Positions 33,050 to 44,809 of a stretch of 64,000 nt of DNA are shown in pieces. Numbering within the stretch: position 1 is the stretch's first letter; each line of letters opens with the position of its first letter. Where the stretch lies: positions 314,764,787 through 314,828,786 of the forward strand of contig NC_073745.1 of the NCBI RefSeq assembly GCF_029784135.1. Direction: 5' to 3'. Both the position numbers and the translations under genes were made by a program. Under the pieces are notes generated by a model. It was not told the DNA's origin. It was given only the letters and a program-made list of their open reading frames with translations, and searched no databases. The DNA comes from Toxorhynchites rutilus septentrionalis (Eukaryota; Arthropoda; Insecta; Diptera; Culicidae).

Positions 33050-35393
33050 TAGTTGTCAATTTTGATTTATTAGAATACACATTGTCATAGTATTGAGCGG
33101 TTGTTACGAAAACAGTACCGCCTGCAAATGTCACATCATTTCGAAATTCATTTGCAATGCATGTTCACTTCAATAATGGTTACCATCCTCCCATCGAATG
33201 AACATTGAATTGGTTTTCAATTTTCTCAAAACAAAAGGGCAAACGCTCCCTTCGTTTCCCCAAGCACAAACAAGCCAACTGGAAACAATTGTTCCCCATA
33301 TGCGCCGCTTGCAGTCTAGCAAGCAGCTCGGACAAGCTCCGAACCGATTAAGCCCTGGATTGATGTTGTAAAATTCATAGCCCGAGATGAGGGCATAATG
33401 GAAAGTGTCAACACAATCTGCATTTTCATTCGAGCGCTCCCTGCCGCTGCCACCTCGAGCGTTACTGAACCGGTTCCAGGACACGCACGAGCAGGCTGGG
33501 CGACCCACCGAATGCTGGAACCAAGCCAACGTTGAGTGGATGTCATATTTTATCCTGGCTTTGGTGTGCCCTCCGCATGCACCCATCACACCCATTACAC
33601 CAACCCAGTATACCAACATAGAATTGTTTGCATATTACAAACCAACATAAGCATCCACCCTCAGTTCTCACCTACGGCTGAAGTTAGTGGATGCAGGTGT
33701 AAAAGTGTAAGCATAGAACAACATAAAAAGAATAATTATGAGCACACGGCTGCTCCTACTAGGACAACACAATGGCACACCGCTTGTCACAGTGGCTTGT
33801 TTGCATTGATGCTGTTGCCACATTGCACTCAACGCCCTGACTAAAAATGCTCGCACAGGTGAATGTGAGCAACGGAGAAAGGGCGGAGTTAGTTTGAAAA
33901 TAATGATGATGAATTTGGATCCATGTTCAAGATAAGTTACTCAATGCTTACAGCAATTGGAAATTTCAAACGTTCAATTTAGTCTCACACTAAGCCGATG
34001 CTTCTGACAGCTTTGGACGCGTTGGCATTCTTCAGAACAAACTTTCCATACGATGCAATTTGCATGAATAATAAATTTTCCATTACACAAAGCACACCCC
34101 CACGTCCAGAGATACCACCACACATTTTTCGAGCGAACGGGCATTTAATTCTGCAGGTCGACAGGAGATTTGGCGGATCATGTATGTATGCATGGCGGTG
34201 TGACTCTGGAGGCAACATTGTGTAGCAGAAGGTTGTTTTTCCCCCCGAAAACAGTGACGCTCTATTTGCCATGAGCAATGTATGCTGTCAGTAGCCAGTA
34301 GTGCATATCAGTTCCTGAATTATTCTGGTCTGGATGTCCCATATATTACAAACAATTGGAAGGTCGTTTTCAGGACCACCTGAAGGCCACATCACGTAAC
34401 GATAACGGATTTACGTGTGTGAACAAACGTGAGGAATGCTTCAGTGGCCAAGATTTATTGTTTTGAAATTTAATGGTTGTAACAGGAAGGTCCGTTCTTT
34501 GGCTTTGATTGCCGCCAAAATTTGTAGAATGGAAATGCACAGAGTAACTAGTTCCAAGTGCTAGCAATTTGAAAAACTGTTATTTTATTATTTTTACAAT
34601 TTCCAGCGACACTCCCAAGTCTCGGATTTCATTTCGAATGTTCGGCGCATCCATCTTTTTCATTGTAGCTTATCGACTTGCATCAGAGTATCGATACACT
34701 GGGACCTTCGAGCACTGATCATACCCTGCAAAATACCCGAGTTGAAGTATTCCAATGTGTTAACGTCCGGAGGTTAAGCGGGAAATTATCAAACACGGAT
34801 TGTTGTTTTTGGTTAACACGCAACATATGGAATCACACCGAGTCCTTCTGTAACATCTACCTTTTCCGTCCGAAATATCCACGTACATACAGCTTCAGGG
34901 CATATTCAAGAAGATGCTCCTAGTACACGGCGAAGTCAATCACGATATTCGCGATCTCAAGTTACCAATGGACCAATGGCAAGAGTGGTAACATTAGTGA
35001 ATTAAAATCAGTCACCCAATAGTAGATAATTTTTATAGCTTGCATTTTTTCTCAATTTGTATACTCTAACTGATTTACAAAATATTGTGCAGCACGACTT
35101 TGATCATTTTGAGAATTCGATAAAAGGCGCAAATTACAAATTTTCCAAGGATATCGTAACATCTTTTTCAGACCCATTCCATGCACCAGAGCACCAAATT
35201 CCAAATCTAGTTTTAGTAGAAAATTGAGAACGTTATATGAATAATCACTAGTTGTATCAAAAGCTTTTTGGAACAAATTTAATTTTTATGCACCAATCTT
35301 TGAGAGAGGCGAGTTTAAAAAACTACATAATTGTATTTAAAATATTTTGGGTTTTCACTATTTTTATGTTTCTTGAGATATCTCTGCAAATGC
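33050..35393. other. Unassigned intronic DNA, GC-richer in part
   Basis: 33170-33800 has higher GC and several overlapping open frames on both strands, none with a recognisable motif or consistent splice pattern. 34600-34980 also reads in pieces on both strands without a clear family. It may be old host sequence or a very decayed element. Confidence 0.3.
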
Positions 35394-35397
35394 TTAA

Positions 35398-35705
35398 CAC
35401 GATGACTGCCACGTCAGTCATCGGTGACTGACACCGAGCTTTCCGTTCAGGCCGCGTCAGTCACCGGTAACTGACAGTATAAAATACGATGATAATAGCA
35501 AAAAAAATATTTTTTTTTCACAGAAATCTTACTGCTTCCGAGCAGAAATACCTTCTTACGATAAGAAACGATGGCACTAAAACGTTAAAAAATTTTCATC
35601 GAGTAAATTCTAATTTTCCAGTATTGCGTTTCGCATTGCTGTACTACGATATATGCGGGTAGCCTGACGGGAAAGTCGCTGTAGAACCGCGTGGCACTCA
35701 ACGTG
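35398..35705. mobile_element. TTAA-flanked MITE (piggyBac-like)
   Basis: TTAA stands on both sides (35394-35397 and 35706-35709). Ends CACGATGACTGCCAC and GTGGCACTCAACGTG are inverted with two mismatches. Inside are further repeats of GTCAGTCA(T/C)CGGT(G/A)ACTGACA. Length 308 bp. The TTAA duplication is the piggyBac signature. There is no transposase. Confidence 0.72.
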
Positions 35706-36002
35706 TTAACCAAACTTCAATGTCTATATACCATTGAATGGGTGATTAAATGTTTGTTTGAAGAGCCGTAACCTACGTTTCATTTTGTAATTTATGATAA
35801 ACAAGCATTTGAAAAACAGGTATTTTGAAACGTCACAAAAATAGAGCATTTTGTTAGTTTATCAGATGAACATAGGTTCAAACATTTTTATACTTCGGTT
35901 TCTCTGAGCAAACAATGAAGATCAACAACCCACAAAATTTGGTTGAGATCGGTCCACAAATAGTCTCCAGAAGTTGTTGTCAAGTCCACAAAAAGTGACA
36001 TT

Positions 36003-36268
36003 CCATTCCAGTATGACGTAACAACATTTTAACTCGCTACAAACACTTGTTTGCGTTTTCATGAATAAAGTACACAAAATTAAACGATGCTATAGTAAAA
36101 TTAAGAAAATTTCCAACAAGAATCATCAGTTGGAGAATATTTTGTAGTTAGATTGGCTTGTTGTCAGTCAAATACTTTTGTGACGTGGCAACACCTGACT
36201 TTCTGCTTTTTTGGACTGTTGAATATTTTTATATTGATTTAATTAATTACAGTTCCGTCTCAAAACAT
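36003..36268. repeat. Inverted partner of the repeat at 40568-40850
   Basis: Blocks TCAGTTGGAGAATATTTTG, AATACTTTTGTGACGTGGCAACACCTG and CAGTTCCGTCTCAAAACATACAAA recur in reverse order and strand at 40568-40850. The shared motif GTGACGT(G/A)(G/A)CAAC appears in each. Confidence 0.7.
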
Positions 36269-36477
36269 ACAAATGATCTTTCTACTATGTTTTATCAACA
36301 ATATATGAACGTAGATTACATAATATTTATAAGATATAATCTTTTTCCAACTTCTGGTTTGCTGATGGTAGTATTGAATGCTAAAAACATAAAATACACA
36401 TACGATAAGGGCTTACCAGCGGAAGTCGAATATCATATTCCGATGCCATTTTGGAATCGAGGATGGTGACTTTCGGT

Positions 36478-36690
36478 TCGTTAATAAAAAAAGTAAAAAA
36501 AAAAATTAAGTTAAACGGTTTAGTGTACTAAAAGCTAGAAAATAATTAGGCAAGTAGCAGTTAATAGTTATCACATCCCTTCCTTCATTATTCTAGGGCA
36601 ATGATGAGACTAACATAGTCTCTAGCTTTTAGTACACTAAACCGTTTAACTTAAAAAGTTTTTTTTACTTTTTTATTTTCTAGTTTTTAG
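36478..36690. repeat. Palindromic MITE-like inverted repeat
   Basis: AAGTTAAACGGTTTAGTGTACTAAAAGCTAGA (about 36508-36539) faces its exact inverse TCTAGCTTTTAGTACACTAAACCGTTTAACTT (about 36622-36653). Poly-A/T rich shoulders extend the pairing imperfectly. The spacer is about 80 bp. Confidence 0.75.
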
Positions 36691-37139
36691 TACATTATCT
36701 GTATGATTAGTATACTTCTCTACAATAAAACCATTTGATGATGTATTGTATTCTATTAGTCAATTCATTTCATTCGATACCGATATTGAGGGGATTACAA
36801 AAAAATACACCTTTTTGAATTTATGTTGTTCATAATGTAGTGTGTTCTCCACGTCAAGCCATTCAGCCATTTTTTACCGGCGGCAAATTGGATTTTTCAA
36901 GATAATGGAATACACAGTATTATAATGACAGCAGAGATAAAGGTTTGTTCCGAATTTCAGATCAAAAAATCAAAAGGTCAAATTTTTATTAATGTATAAC
37001 AACCCTACAGACATTCGAACATACATACGAACAGGCCAAGTTCAATGAAACCGTTTAAAAAAGTAATTGGCTATTTTGTTACAGCGGCCATCTTGGATTT
37101 GAATTTTCTTAAATAGCTGTGATCTACTGGTCAAGCTCC
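36691..37139. other. Unassigned intronic DNA
   Basis: Contains TTTCAGATCAA(A/T)...AGGTCAA and GCAGAGATAAAGGTTTGTTCCGAATTTCAG (36930-36960), repeated in similar form at 37447-37480 on the far side of the SINE, so an older repeat is present. No gene. Confidence 0.4.
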
Positions 37140-37409
37140 TTCACTTGATAATGGCGTTAACGTTCCCTGTGGAACTTTACCCATCTCAACGTATTTACTA
37201 ATTAGCGTCATTTGCTAATACTAAGTTGAAATTTCTTAAGCCAAATAACACGCCTTGAATGTATTCCGAGGGGCAAGCTCTTGAATACGTGTGACCACAG
37301 TGCAAGTCGAAGGAAATTTCTTTGACGAAAAATCCCCCGGCCAGAACGGGAATCGAACCCGAACACCCGGCATGATAATGTGAGACGCGAACCACTCGGC
37401 CACGGGTGC
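37140..37409 (-). mobile_element. tRNA-derived SINE (second family)
   Basis: The minus-strand head reads CCCGTGGCCGAGTGGTTCGCG (A box) and GGGTTCGATTCCCG (B box, complement 37347-37360), with a tRNA-Leu/Ser-like spacing. A tRNA-unrelated body follows, ending GGAACGTTAACGCCATTATC. A fragment of the same tail is at 24800-24888. The head lacks a proper anticodon arm, so it is not a functional tRNA. Confidence 0.75.
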
Positions 37410-38038
37410 ACAAAAAAAATCATGAAATACGCAGTTTTATAATGGCTGCAGAGATAAAGGTGTGTTCCAAATTTCAGATCAATCGGTCAACAGGAAGGGG
37501 TTCAAATTTCTTTTAATGTGGTTAAGCGCTACAGAAAAACATGTTACAAACATACAAATTACAGGGCAAGCTAAATAAAACTGTTTAAAAACGGATATAA
37601 AAGACCGGAAATGGCATGAAATCCCACAATACGATCGTGGATGGTAATGTTGGCATATATCCATGGGGCGCGAAGAGGAATAAAAAATAATATTGTTTGA
37701 TAGTGAGAGATAGGATTTAAGTGAGAGGGAGATAATGTTTGAGTGGAAAGACCTTAGCATTAGAGTGCCGTGTGTGGAGTTATATAAAAACAGTGCTCAT
37801 ACAAATGCACTCGCAAACATCAACGATCAAAGTCAACGTCAATGTCAAAGTCATCTTCAACACGCAAACATAAACGCCCTTGCACAGGTATGTGCGCGGA
37901 TGCATACAAAGAGTTTATCAAAAGTATCTGATAGCAAAATCAAATGCGTTCCCCCTGTATTGAGCGCCACTCGATGAACCAGGATTGTGCTAGTCATTGA
38001 TGGCAAGCGCCAGAGTGAACATGTTAAACAATCACGAT
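37410..38038. other. Unassigned intronic DNA
   Basis: Nothing recognised except the repeat paired with 36930-36960. TSD copy ATCACGAT of the next element occupies 38031-38038. Confidence 0.35.
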
Positions 38039-38113
38039 CAGGGTTGCCAACTATAATTTTAAAAAATCAGGAAGAATGAAAATAAAGATCAGGATAAATC
38101 AGGAGAGCTCATA

Positions 38114-38429
38114 TTGGGTTGTCCGAAAAGTTAATGTCGATTTTAGGGAAAACAAAAACATCATTTTTAATCTGTATCATGTATCTTATCATTTAATTTT
38201 ATAACCATAGTTCTGTTTCACAATCATTCGCATTCTTTCACACAGGTTAAATATTCTATCCTCCCAGAACATGTTTGCTTCCTCGTCGAAAACTGCTGCG
38301 AACCATACATGTAAAAAGCAGGATGCTTGGTAGTAGCTCATTATACAGAATCCATTCCAAATCCCACCAGAAACAGAGTATATCTTTCTTCGGGCGAAGA
38401 CCGAATATGTAAAAGAATTAATAAGTATG
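38114..38429 (-). pseudogene. Mariner remnant
   Basis: The left end TTGGGTTGTCCGAAAAGTTAATGTCGATTTT after TA is a mariner terminus. The minus strand has a WWDLEWILYNELLPS-like block, matching the WWDxKGxxYYELL mariner motif, and a C-terminal AVFDEEANMFWEDRIFNLCE block. The central part, including two catalytic Asp regions, is deleted. The hAT-like element at 38438 interrupts it. The right end was not found. Confidence 0.65.
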
Positions 38430-38437
38430 GTATAAAT

Positions 38438-39202
38438 CAGGGGTGGCCAAGGCGTAGTCCGCGGTCTACCGGTCGCCCGCGTAGCTTCTTGAAGGTGCCC
38501 GCCAGGTGATCTTGGATAGTGTATCTTACTATGCATCACAACTGACGTATTTATTATTATCTCTTCTATATTTTGATAACATCAGTGGAACACGTCAAAT
38601 AACATTTTTAATTGCACATTTATTTCAATTTTACAAACAAATACCTGTTGTGGTTGCCAAATCTGGATAACACGATAAAAAAGGTGGTAATTCAAATGGC
38701 AATACGTATAATTTTATTATTATGGCGATCGACTGCTAGCGATGTACATTAGCTCGATGAAAGTGGAGTTTTTAATTTTTTATTCATCCTTCAATTGTTC
38801 TAACAACGTCATATTTTTTCCGCTGATAATAGATGTTATACCTCTCTGTAATTAGGGAGTATAACACTCTACTTCTGTGTCCTTGAAAAAAAAATCTTTA
38901 TAAACATACAAACATACGATTTTCTTCAAACATTCTTCGATATTTAGCTTTAAGACTCTGAATAAAATAATGTTTTACCTATCAATTCTATTTTAATCGA
39001 TAATTAATCTATTTCTATAGAATTATTTTCATTGAATAAGTATTACTATTATTCATGTTTTTCTTTTAGTTTAAACTTTGTTTCAATTTTTGATACTAGA
39101 TACATTTTCTAATGAATCATTGATACTGTCATCGTTGGTAGACCGCAGTCTGACATTTGTTCAATTAGTCGCCCGCAATGACCAAAAGTTTGGCCATCCC
39201 TG
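38438..39202. mobile_element. hAT-like non-autonomous element, 8-bp TSD
   Basis: Perfect 8-bp duplication GTATAAAT at 38430-38437 and 39203-39210. Ends CAGGGGTGGCCAAGGCGTAG and ...AAAAGTTTGGCCATCCCTG are classical hAT. Length 765 bp, no frame. GTAGTCCGCGGTCTACCGGTCGCCCGCG near the left end also occurs inverted at about 14530-14560. Confidence 0.88.
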
Positions 39203-39869
39203 GTATAAATCATCGCATAAGCGGAGATGCTTGTTTCCGAAAAAACCCTATAGCATCACTATAGTCATTTGCAGAGAAATCAATATTCAAATTTTCACTG
39301 AATTCATTGTCCATGCTTTGAGATGAATCTTTTCTAAACAAATGAAAAAAGCATATCAGCAGTGGAAGACTTGTGGAATTTTTCCTAATTTTTATGATAT
39401 TTAATACGATTATAGATATATTTACCATAGTCCCATCATTAAAGTTGATTCTACTTTGAATCAGACGAACAAATTGCATACAAAATCTTTTTATATTGAC
39501 TGTGGATTGAAAAAATTTCTCTTGAATAATTTTACACTCTGAACCGTATTTCTACATTAATATCTCTGGGGATACATCTACATACACATTATCCTCAATA
39601 GAGCAATGTTGTTCCACAAACTTAATCTTCTAATTTCATAAATTAGAAGCTTTTGTACAGCTTTGCGTCTAGAAAATTTGCAAGATTGTAAGATGCATGA
39701 ATACCAGTATATATATTACGAATAACGTAAAGAGTACAAAAATCAGGAAAAATTAGGATCATTTCACAAAAATCAGGATAAATTGAGTGTTCGTCAGGAT
39801 ATCAGGGAGCGTGCTAAAAAGTCTGGGAAATCCTGAAAAATCAGGAAGGTTGGCATCCCTGATCACGAT

Positions 39870-40411
39870 ATAAAAACTGGAGGTCGGTTTAGGACCACCC
39901 TGACTTTTCCCAAATAAAGACATACCGTGCATTACAGGTGACAGGTAGATTCAATTTATATAGCTCATTCTGATGAACACACCATAAACAATTAAAATTG
40001 CCTTGTTTCGCAATGTTTCAAAATCTAAAAGAACAGAACTCATTTTGCACACAGGTCGAATATATTTCTTCTCTGTTTTTGAAGGAATGAAAACGTAAAA
40101 TGGCGCTAAAACGCTAGAATGAAGAGAGCCAGAATTATCAAATTGTACCATATTATCAAATTGTAAGCGTTAGGACATTTGACACTATTGAAAATTCAGC
40201 AGGAAGCACCGTTCCTAAGATACAAAGGAGGGTAGGTTCTGGACCAACGGTTGCGTTAGGACCACCTTCCCCTATAGGATGGACTTTTTGAAGGGGAAGG
40301 TGAGATCTCAGAGGAAAGTAAGAAGTATTCAGAGTAATAAAAAAACATAAAAAATAGTATATCGCATGATACAATACGATGGAATTCTTATTTGATACAA
40401 CTTATTGATTG
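39870..40411. other. Unassigned intronic DNA with repeated TTAGGACCACC
   Basis: GGTTTAGGACCACCCTGACTTTTCCC (39887) and GCGTTAGGACCACCTTCCCCTATA (40252) are similar direct motifs that may mark ends of a decayed element. No gene. Confidence 0.35.
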
Positions 40412-40850
40412 TGTGACGTGACAACGCTTCGTGGAGACTGTTTATTCGCACAGAGCGCGTTGTCACGTCACAAAATGCATGCAGTCAAAATGTATGTTCT
40501 TGCGAGTTTTTTGAAAAACTGAGTATACAGGAATCTATGTTCATCTATCATTGACAAATCATAGAAAAAAGTTCGTTTGTATGTTTTGAAACGGAACTGA
40601 AAATACAATTTCAGTGTTCAAAAGTCGAAACCCGCAAAAAGACAGGTGTTGTCACGCCACAAAAGTATTGGGCTGGCAACAAGCGAATTCAACTGCAAAA
40701 TATTCTCCAACTGAAGATTATTTTAGGAAATTTGCTCAATTTCACTTTAAAATCGTTTACCATTTGGAAATCGTGTGATACATACATGAAAACGAGAAAA
40801 AACCAGTTTTTAGTGAGTCAAACCGTTGTCACGTCACGCTGGAATGGGTC
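40412..40850. mobile_element. MITE-like repeat with GTGACGTGACAACG ends
   Basis: TGTGACGTGACAACGC at 40415 and the inverse CGTTGTCACGTCACG near 40828 mark possible ends. Two more copies of GTTGTCACGYCACAAAA lie between them (40459 and 40647). The right part is the inverted partner of 36003-36268. Confidence 0.55.
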
Positions 40851-40943
40851 ATATACATTTAATGAAAATAAATACCTAGGAGCTTTCACTTATAAAATCA
40901 ATCATAAAAACGAGCCGTAAATAAAAGAAAAAAAGATTTTTTT

Positions 40944-41023
40944 TGACAGCGGTGGGATTCGAACCCACGCCATTTCTGACTGGTGCCTAAAACCAGCGCC
41001 TTAGACCACTCGGCCACGCTGCC
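40944..41023 (-). tRNA. tRNA-Leu-TAG: tRNA-Leu (anticodon UAG)
   Basis: The minus strand folds as a complete class II tRNA. Acceptor GGCAGCG pairs with CGCTGTC (one G-U), discriminator A. D arm is GCCGAGTGGTCTAAGGC. Anticodon stem CTGGT/ACCAG holds the loop TTTAGGC with anticodon TAG (complement 40987-40989). A long variable arm of Leu type precedes the T arm GTGGGTTCGAATCCCAC. Internal A and B boxes are intact and a T-run terminator lies just downstream (about 40925-40942). It reads CUA codons. Confidence 0.93.
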
Positions 41024-41097
41024 TCTCGGGAGCCCCGGAATTTAAGTGTCAATAAGTATCGCGCGCAATATCGTAACTCGTATACTCACAGACTGTG

Positions 41098-42710
41098 GTC
41101 GTATGAATAAAAAAAAGTATTTACTTATTCTGCCCGTTTCCAAGTAAAGTAAACTTTCCTAGTATTTACTTGAATCCGTATGAATAAAAGTTTACTTTAC
41201 TAATTTGATTTTCGAATTCGAACATTGTTTTTACTTTGTCAAACATCTATCAACTGATTGTTTAGGTTTCGTTTCAAAACGTTTTTTTGGACAAAGCGTG
41301 AATTCGCGATGAAAAAGGAATAGTGTCGACGTCTGGTGGCGACTTTCAATTAGGGACCATAGTTTGGGTCCCTATCTCGTTAGTGTAATACCTATCATAT
41401 TAAAAGACACGAAGCCAGTTTTCAAATTTGAATGAAAATGTTCACATCATATTATTTTATCACTTAAAACGTTTTTTTTCCGACTTTTATTTAACCCTTT
41501 GTCTATACATTTCCAACATCATTACTGAAACTTTTCACTATAATATAAAGTTGTCTTCAAAAACAATATTCGTACAAGAGTTTTTCACCACCTGCAAACA
41601 AAAGTGTTTTTCATTTAAACAGAATGCCAAATTAGTACGGAACATTTTTTTACGCTCCCCTAAATTAGTAAACGAAGCTCAATGCCATCAATACGGATCG
41701 TTAACTTGTATTGTTATTAGGCCGTATGAATAAAAACAAAATTCACCTTTACTTTACTTCATTCGAGCAGTCGAGCAGTGAGATTAAGTTTTTAATACGT
41801 TTGGTATCAATAAAAGAAACAACAAAGTGTTTACTTTTCGAAAATGGATGTTTAGCTTATTTCGTATGAATAAAACAGCATTCATCAAGTATTTACTTCG
41901 TTATTATCAAGTATGCTCATGAGCATACTTTGGATCGAAGGTGTTTTCATTCATTCGTTCTGATGTCATATCCGATTTATGTTTAATGCTGCTATCTTGC
42001 GCTTGAAGTTAAACAAGTTAACGATCCGCATTGATGGCATTGAGCTTCGTTTACTAGTTTAGGGGAGCGTAAAAAAATTGATTGATTTTCAGGCGGAATG
42101 AACACGTTTTTCAAATTTAAATTATGAATGAAAAATAACCTTTCCGTACCAATTTGGCATTCTGTTCAAATGAAAAACACTTTTGTTTGCAGGTGGTGAA
42201 AAAATCTGGTACGAATATTGTTTTTGAAGACAACTTTATATTATAATGAAAAGTTTCAGTAATGATGTTGGAAGTGTATAGACAAAGGGTTAAATAAAAG
42301 TCAGAAAAAAGTGTTTAAATGTAAGTGATTAAATAACATGATGTGAACATTTCCATTCAAATTTTATCATTTGAAAACTGGCTTCGTGTCTTCTAATATG
42401 ATAGGTATTACACTAACGAGATAGGGACCCAAACTATGGTCCGTAATTGAAAGTCGCCACCAGACGTCGACACTATTCCTTTTTCATCGAATTCACGCTT
42501 TGTCCAAAAAAAAAAACGTTTTGAAACGAAAACTAAACAATCAGTTGATAGATGTTTGACAAAGTAAAAACTATGTTCGAATTCGAAAATCAAATTAGTA
42601 AAGTAAACTTTTATTCATACGGATTCAAGTAAATACTTGGAAAGTTTACTTTACTTGGAAACGGGCAGAATAAGTAAATACTTTTCATTCATTTCATTCA
42701 TACGACCTAT
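41098..42710. mobile_element. Foldback element, about 600-bp inverted arms
   Basis: The left arm (41098 to about 41710) and right arm (about 42012-42710) are near-identical inverses. Landmarks are GTGTCGACGTCTGGTGGCGAC, GACCATAGTTTGGGTCCCTATCTCG and AATGCCATCAATACGGATCGTTAAC (with a few mismatches). The loop is about 300 bp. CGTATGAATAAAA recurs at both ends and inside (41101, 41178, 41721, 41862). No transposase. The long arms resemble FB or long-TIR elements. Confidence 0.85.
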
Positions 42711-43690
42711 TGTGTATTTTAAGACGTTATTGGTATTTATTTGAAGAAAAGGATATAATTGTATAAAAAACTCCAAAAGACTTCATTTAGTTTTAATAGT
42801 CATTTAATTCAGCCACCTCATTTACTCTCGGTCTGTCAGACCTATGCGCGAGTATAGGAAGGTTAAGAAAGCATCATGGCAATAGATCGTATAAATACTG
42901 GCATCCGTGTGGAATAATTGAAGTGGTTTTTTGATTTCGTTGGTGAACATTATTCTAAATTACTGATGCATGCCACGATTCCTGTCTACGGACCATGGAC
43001 AAAAAAATGCCTTGTTGTACTATGCGATTTATTTGAAAACCCATTCCTCAAACTATGATTACGTTTTCCAGAGAACCGTTAGTAACCTTTCAAACCTTTC
43101 AAACATTTATTGGCCATGTAGAAAGAGGTGATGTATCTGCTCCTGAAATTGCTGGCAATTTTGATGATAAAGGGGAAGAAGTATTTTTGGCTAGTAAGGT
43201 GCAAAGTGTTCTTAAAAGTTTTTTTTCGATTCAGATGGATTACGGGAGTCTAATTTCATAGAACTGTGGAAAATTTTTACGATTCTCGTTGAGGTACACT
43301 GAAAAATGGAGGGCTTTAAGAGAAGTCTAGGAGACGGACAACACTCCTGAATTGGCAGAGAATCAATGAAGCATTGATATAAATCTTCCTGTTCACATAG
43401 ATGGTTCCTGTTCGCATTTTGGTTGATAAGTGATTAATTAATAAAAGAATTAGAATGAGATGAAAAAAAGAAACAAAGAATCCGTGCAAGTAACAAATCG
43501 TTGCGTGCCAGTATTTTTAGAAACAAATTTCAAATTTCAGAGTGTAAGAAATTCGTGAAACTTATTGATCATATTTTGTGTCTGCCTAGCAGTACCGCAT
43601 CAGTTGAAAGGATGTTTCGCGATGAACGATACTTGAACAAGGGTCGGAAGTCTAAATATAATTGTCAAACAAAACATTGATCTGGAATAT
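42711..43690 (+). pseudogene. Eroded hAT-type transposase fragment
   Basis: Pieces in shifting frames read PVYGPWTKKCLVVLCDLFEN and, near the end, LIDHILCLPSSTASVERMF followed by a stop-rich tail. LPSSTASVERMF fits the hAT dimerisation motif (LPxSxAxVERxF). Several stops and frameshifts. The start and inverted ends were not located. The upstream sequence (42770-42860) resembles 9760-9860. Confidence 0.55.
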
Positions 43691-44809
43691 GACAAGTTTT
43701 ATCATGAAATTTCTAAAAATGATATAATAATAAAATACAATATTCCAAACCTGAACTATTTGGTTAGCCTATGCTTCATTGATTCTGGAGTTTGTGGACT
43801 CAATATATTCTGCTTTGACGGGATCGCTAGGTCGTTCCACAGATCAGCTAACGATTCCCCTGCATACTGAAAATGTTTCGTTTTCACTTCCGGATCACTT
43901 GTTTTGAGGTTTTCTTCCAAGTGAGATCCGTAACGATCATGAAGAAGTGTTAAACTTGAACTGCAACGTACCATATCCAACTGCTTTAGCATGACGTAGG
44001 TATTCTAGCTTTATTCTGCATCCTGGGATAACATATGGAATAGGATTATGTTTGGCAGTCTCGACAAAATTATGAAATAAACGTAAAATAAACGCGTTAT
44101 TCGAAATGCGTTAATCGGTGCCTGGTTATTGGTAGCTGTTAAGCCTATTACAACAAATGCTTTATCATATTGGCTTAGGAAACATACCCCGTTCGGTTCC
44201 AAGATCGAAGTTGCTGAAACATTGAGTGGCGCATTGATTTAATTAGGAATAAAGGTGGACTTTTGTTACGTAACGATTACGGCTACACCCCGCATCTGTA
44301 CACCCCCCCCCCCCATATCCCAATAAGTAACACAACCTCAAATCACCTAATTTGTGCATGATGCCTTAAGTTTTAGTTTGGCACATTACACCATTGTCTG
44401 AATGATACCGCAGTTGACAAAACCATGTGATTTCATCATATAGTAATAGTAAAATCATTTCATTCCTAGTATTCCTAGTCATTCCTAGTAGTATTGATCG
44501 TTCTTTCCATAATTAATGTAACAACTACGAAAGCACGTAGGTTGACTATGAATCAGATGCAACCATACTGTACTTGAGATATTACAGAACAAAAGTGCCA
44601 GGAATTATTTTTAGAAGACGCCTAAATTCTACAATAACCAATCCTGAACAGCTCAAGCCTCTTTTGTCCATAAGGAGAAAATGGTCTCGATCTCCGAAGG
44701 AAATAAAGATATTCTTTTTACAAAAATCTATACAAATAAAAATGGAAAAAAGCACAAAACCCGAGAAAGTAATGATCAGATTTGGGTCGGCTTTATTTTG
44801 TTGTATTTG
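43691..44809. other. Unassigned intronic DNA
   Basis: Includes a C-run (about 44304-44318). No gene or element recognised. Confidence 0.35.

Larger units (their letters stand above)
38039..39861. mobile_element. hAT-like element hosting two later insertions
   Basis: Perfect 8-bp duplication ATCACGAT at 38031-38038 and 39862-39869. Ends CAGGGTTGCCAACTATAATT and ...AGGTTGGCATCCCTG are hAT type. AATCAGGA(A/T) is repeated near both ends. It contains a mariner remnant from 38114 and a second hAT-like element at 38438-39202. Confidence 0.82.

Noticed and set aside
33170..33619. 149-codon minus-strand open frame in GC-richer DNA
   Set aside because: Overlapping open frames on both strands reflect base composition. 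No motif found.
37325..37409. Functional tRNA gene
   Set aside because: A and B boxes are present but the anticodon arm does not fold. The sequence continues into a SINE body.
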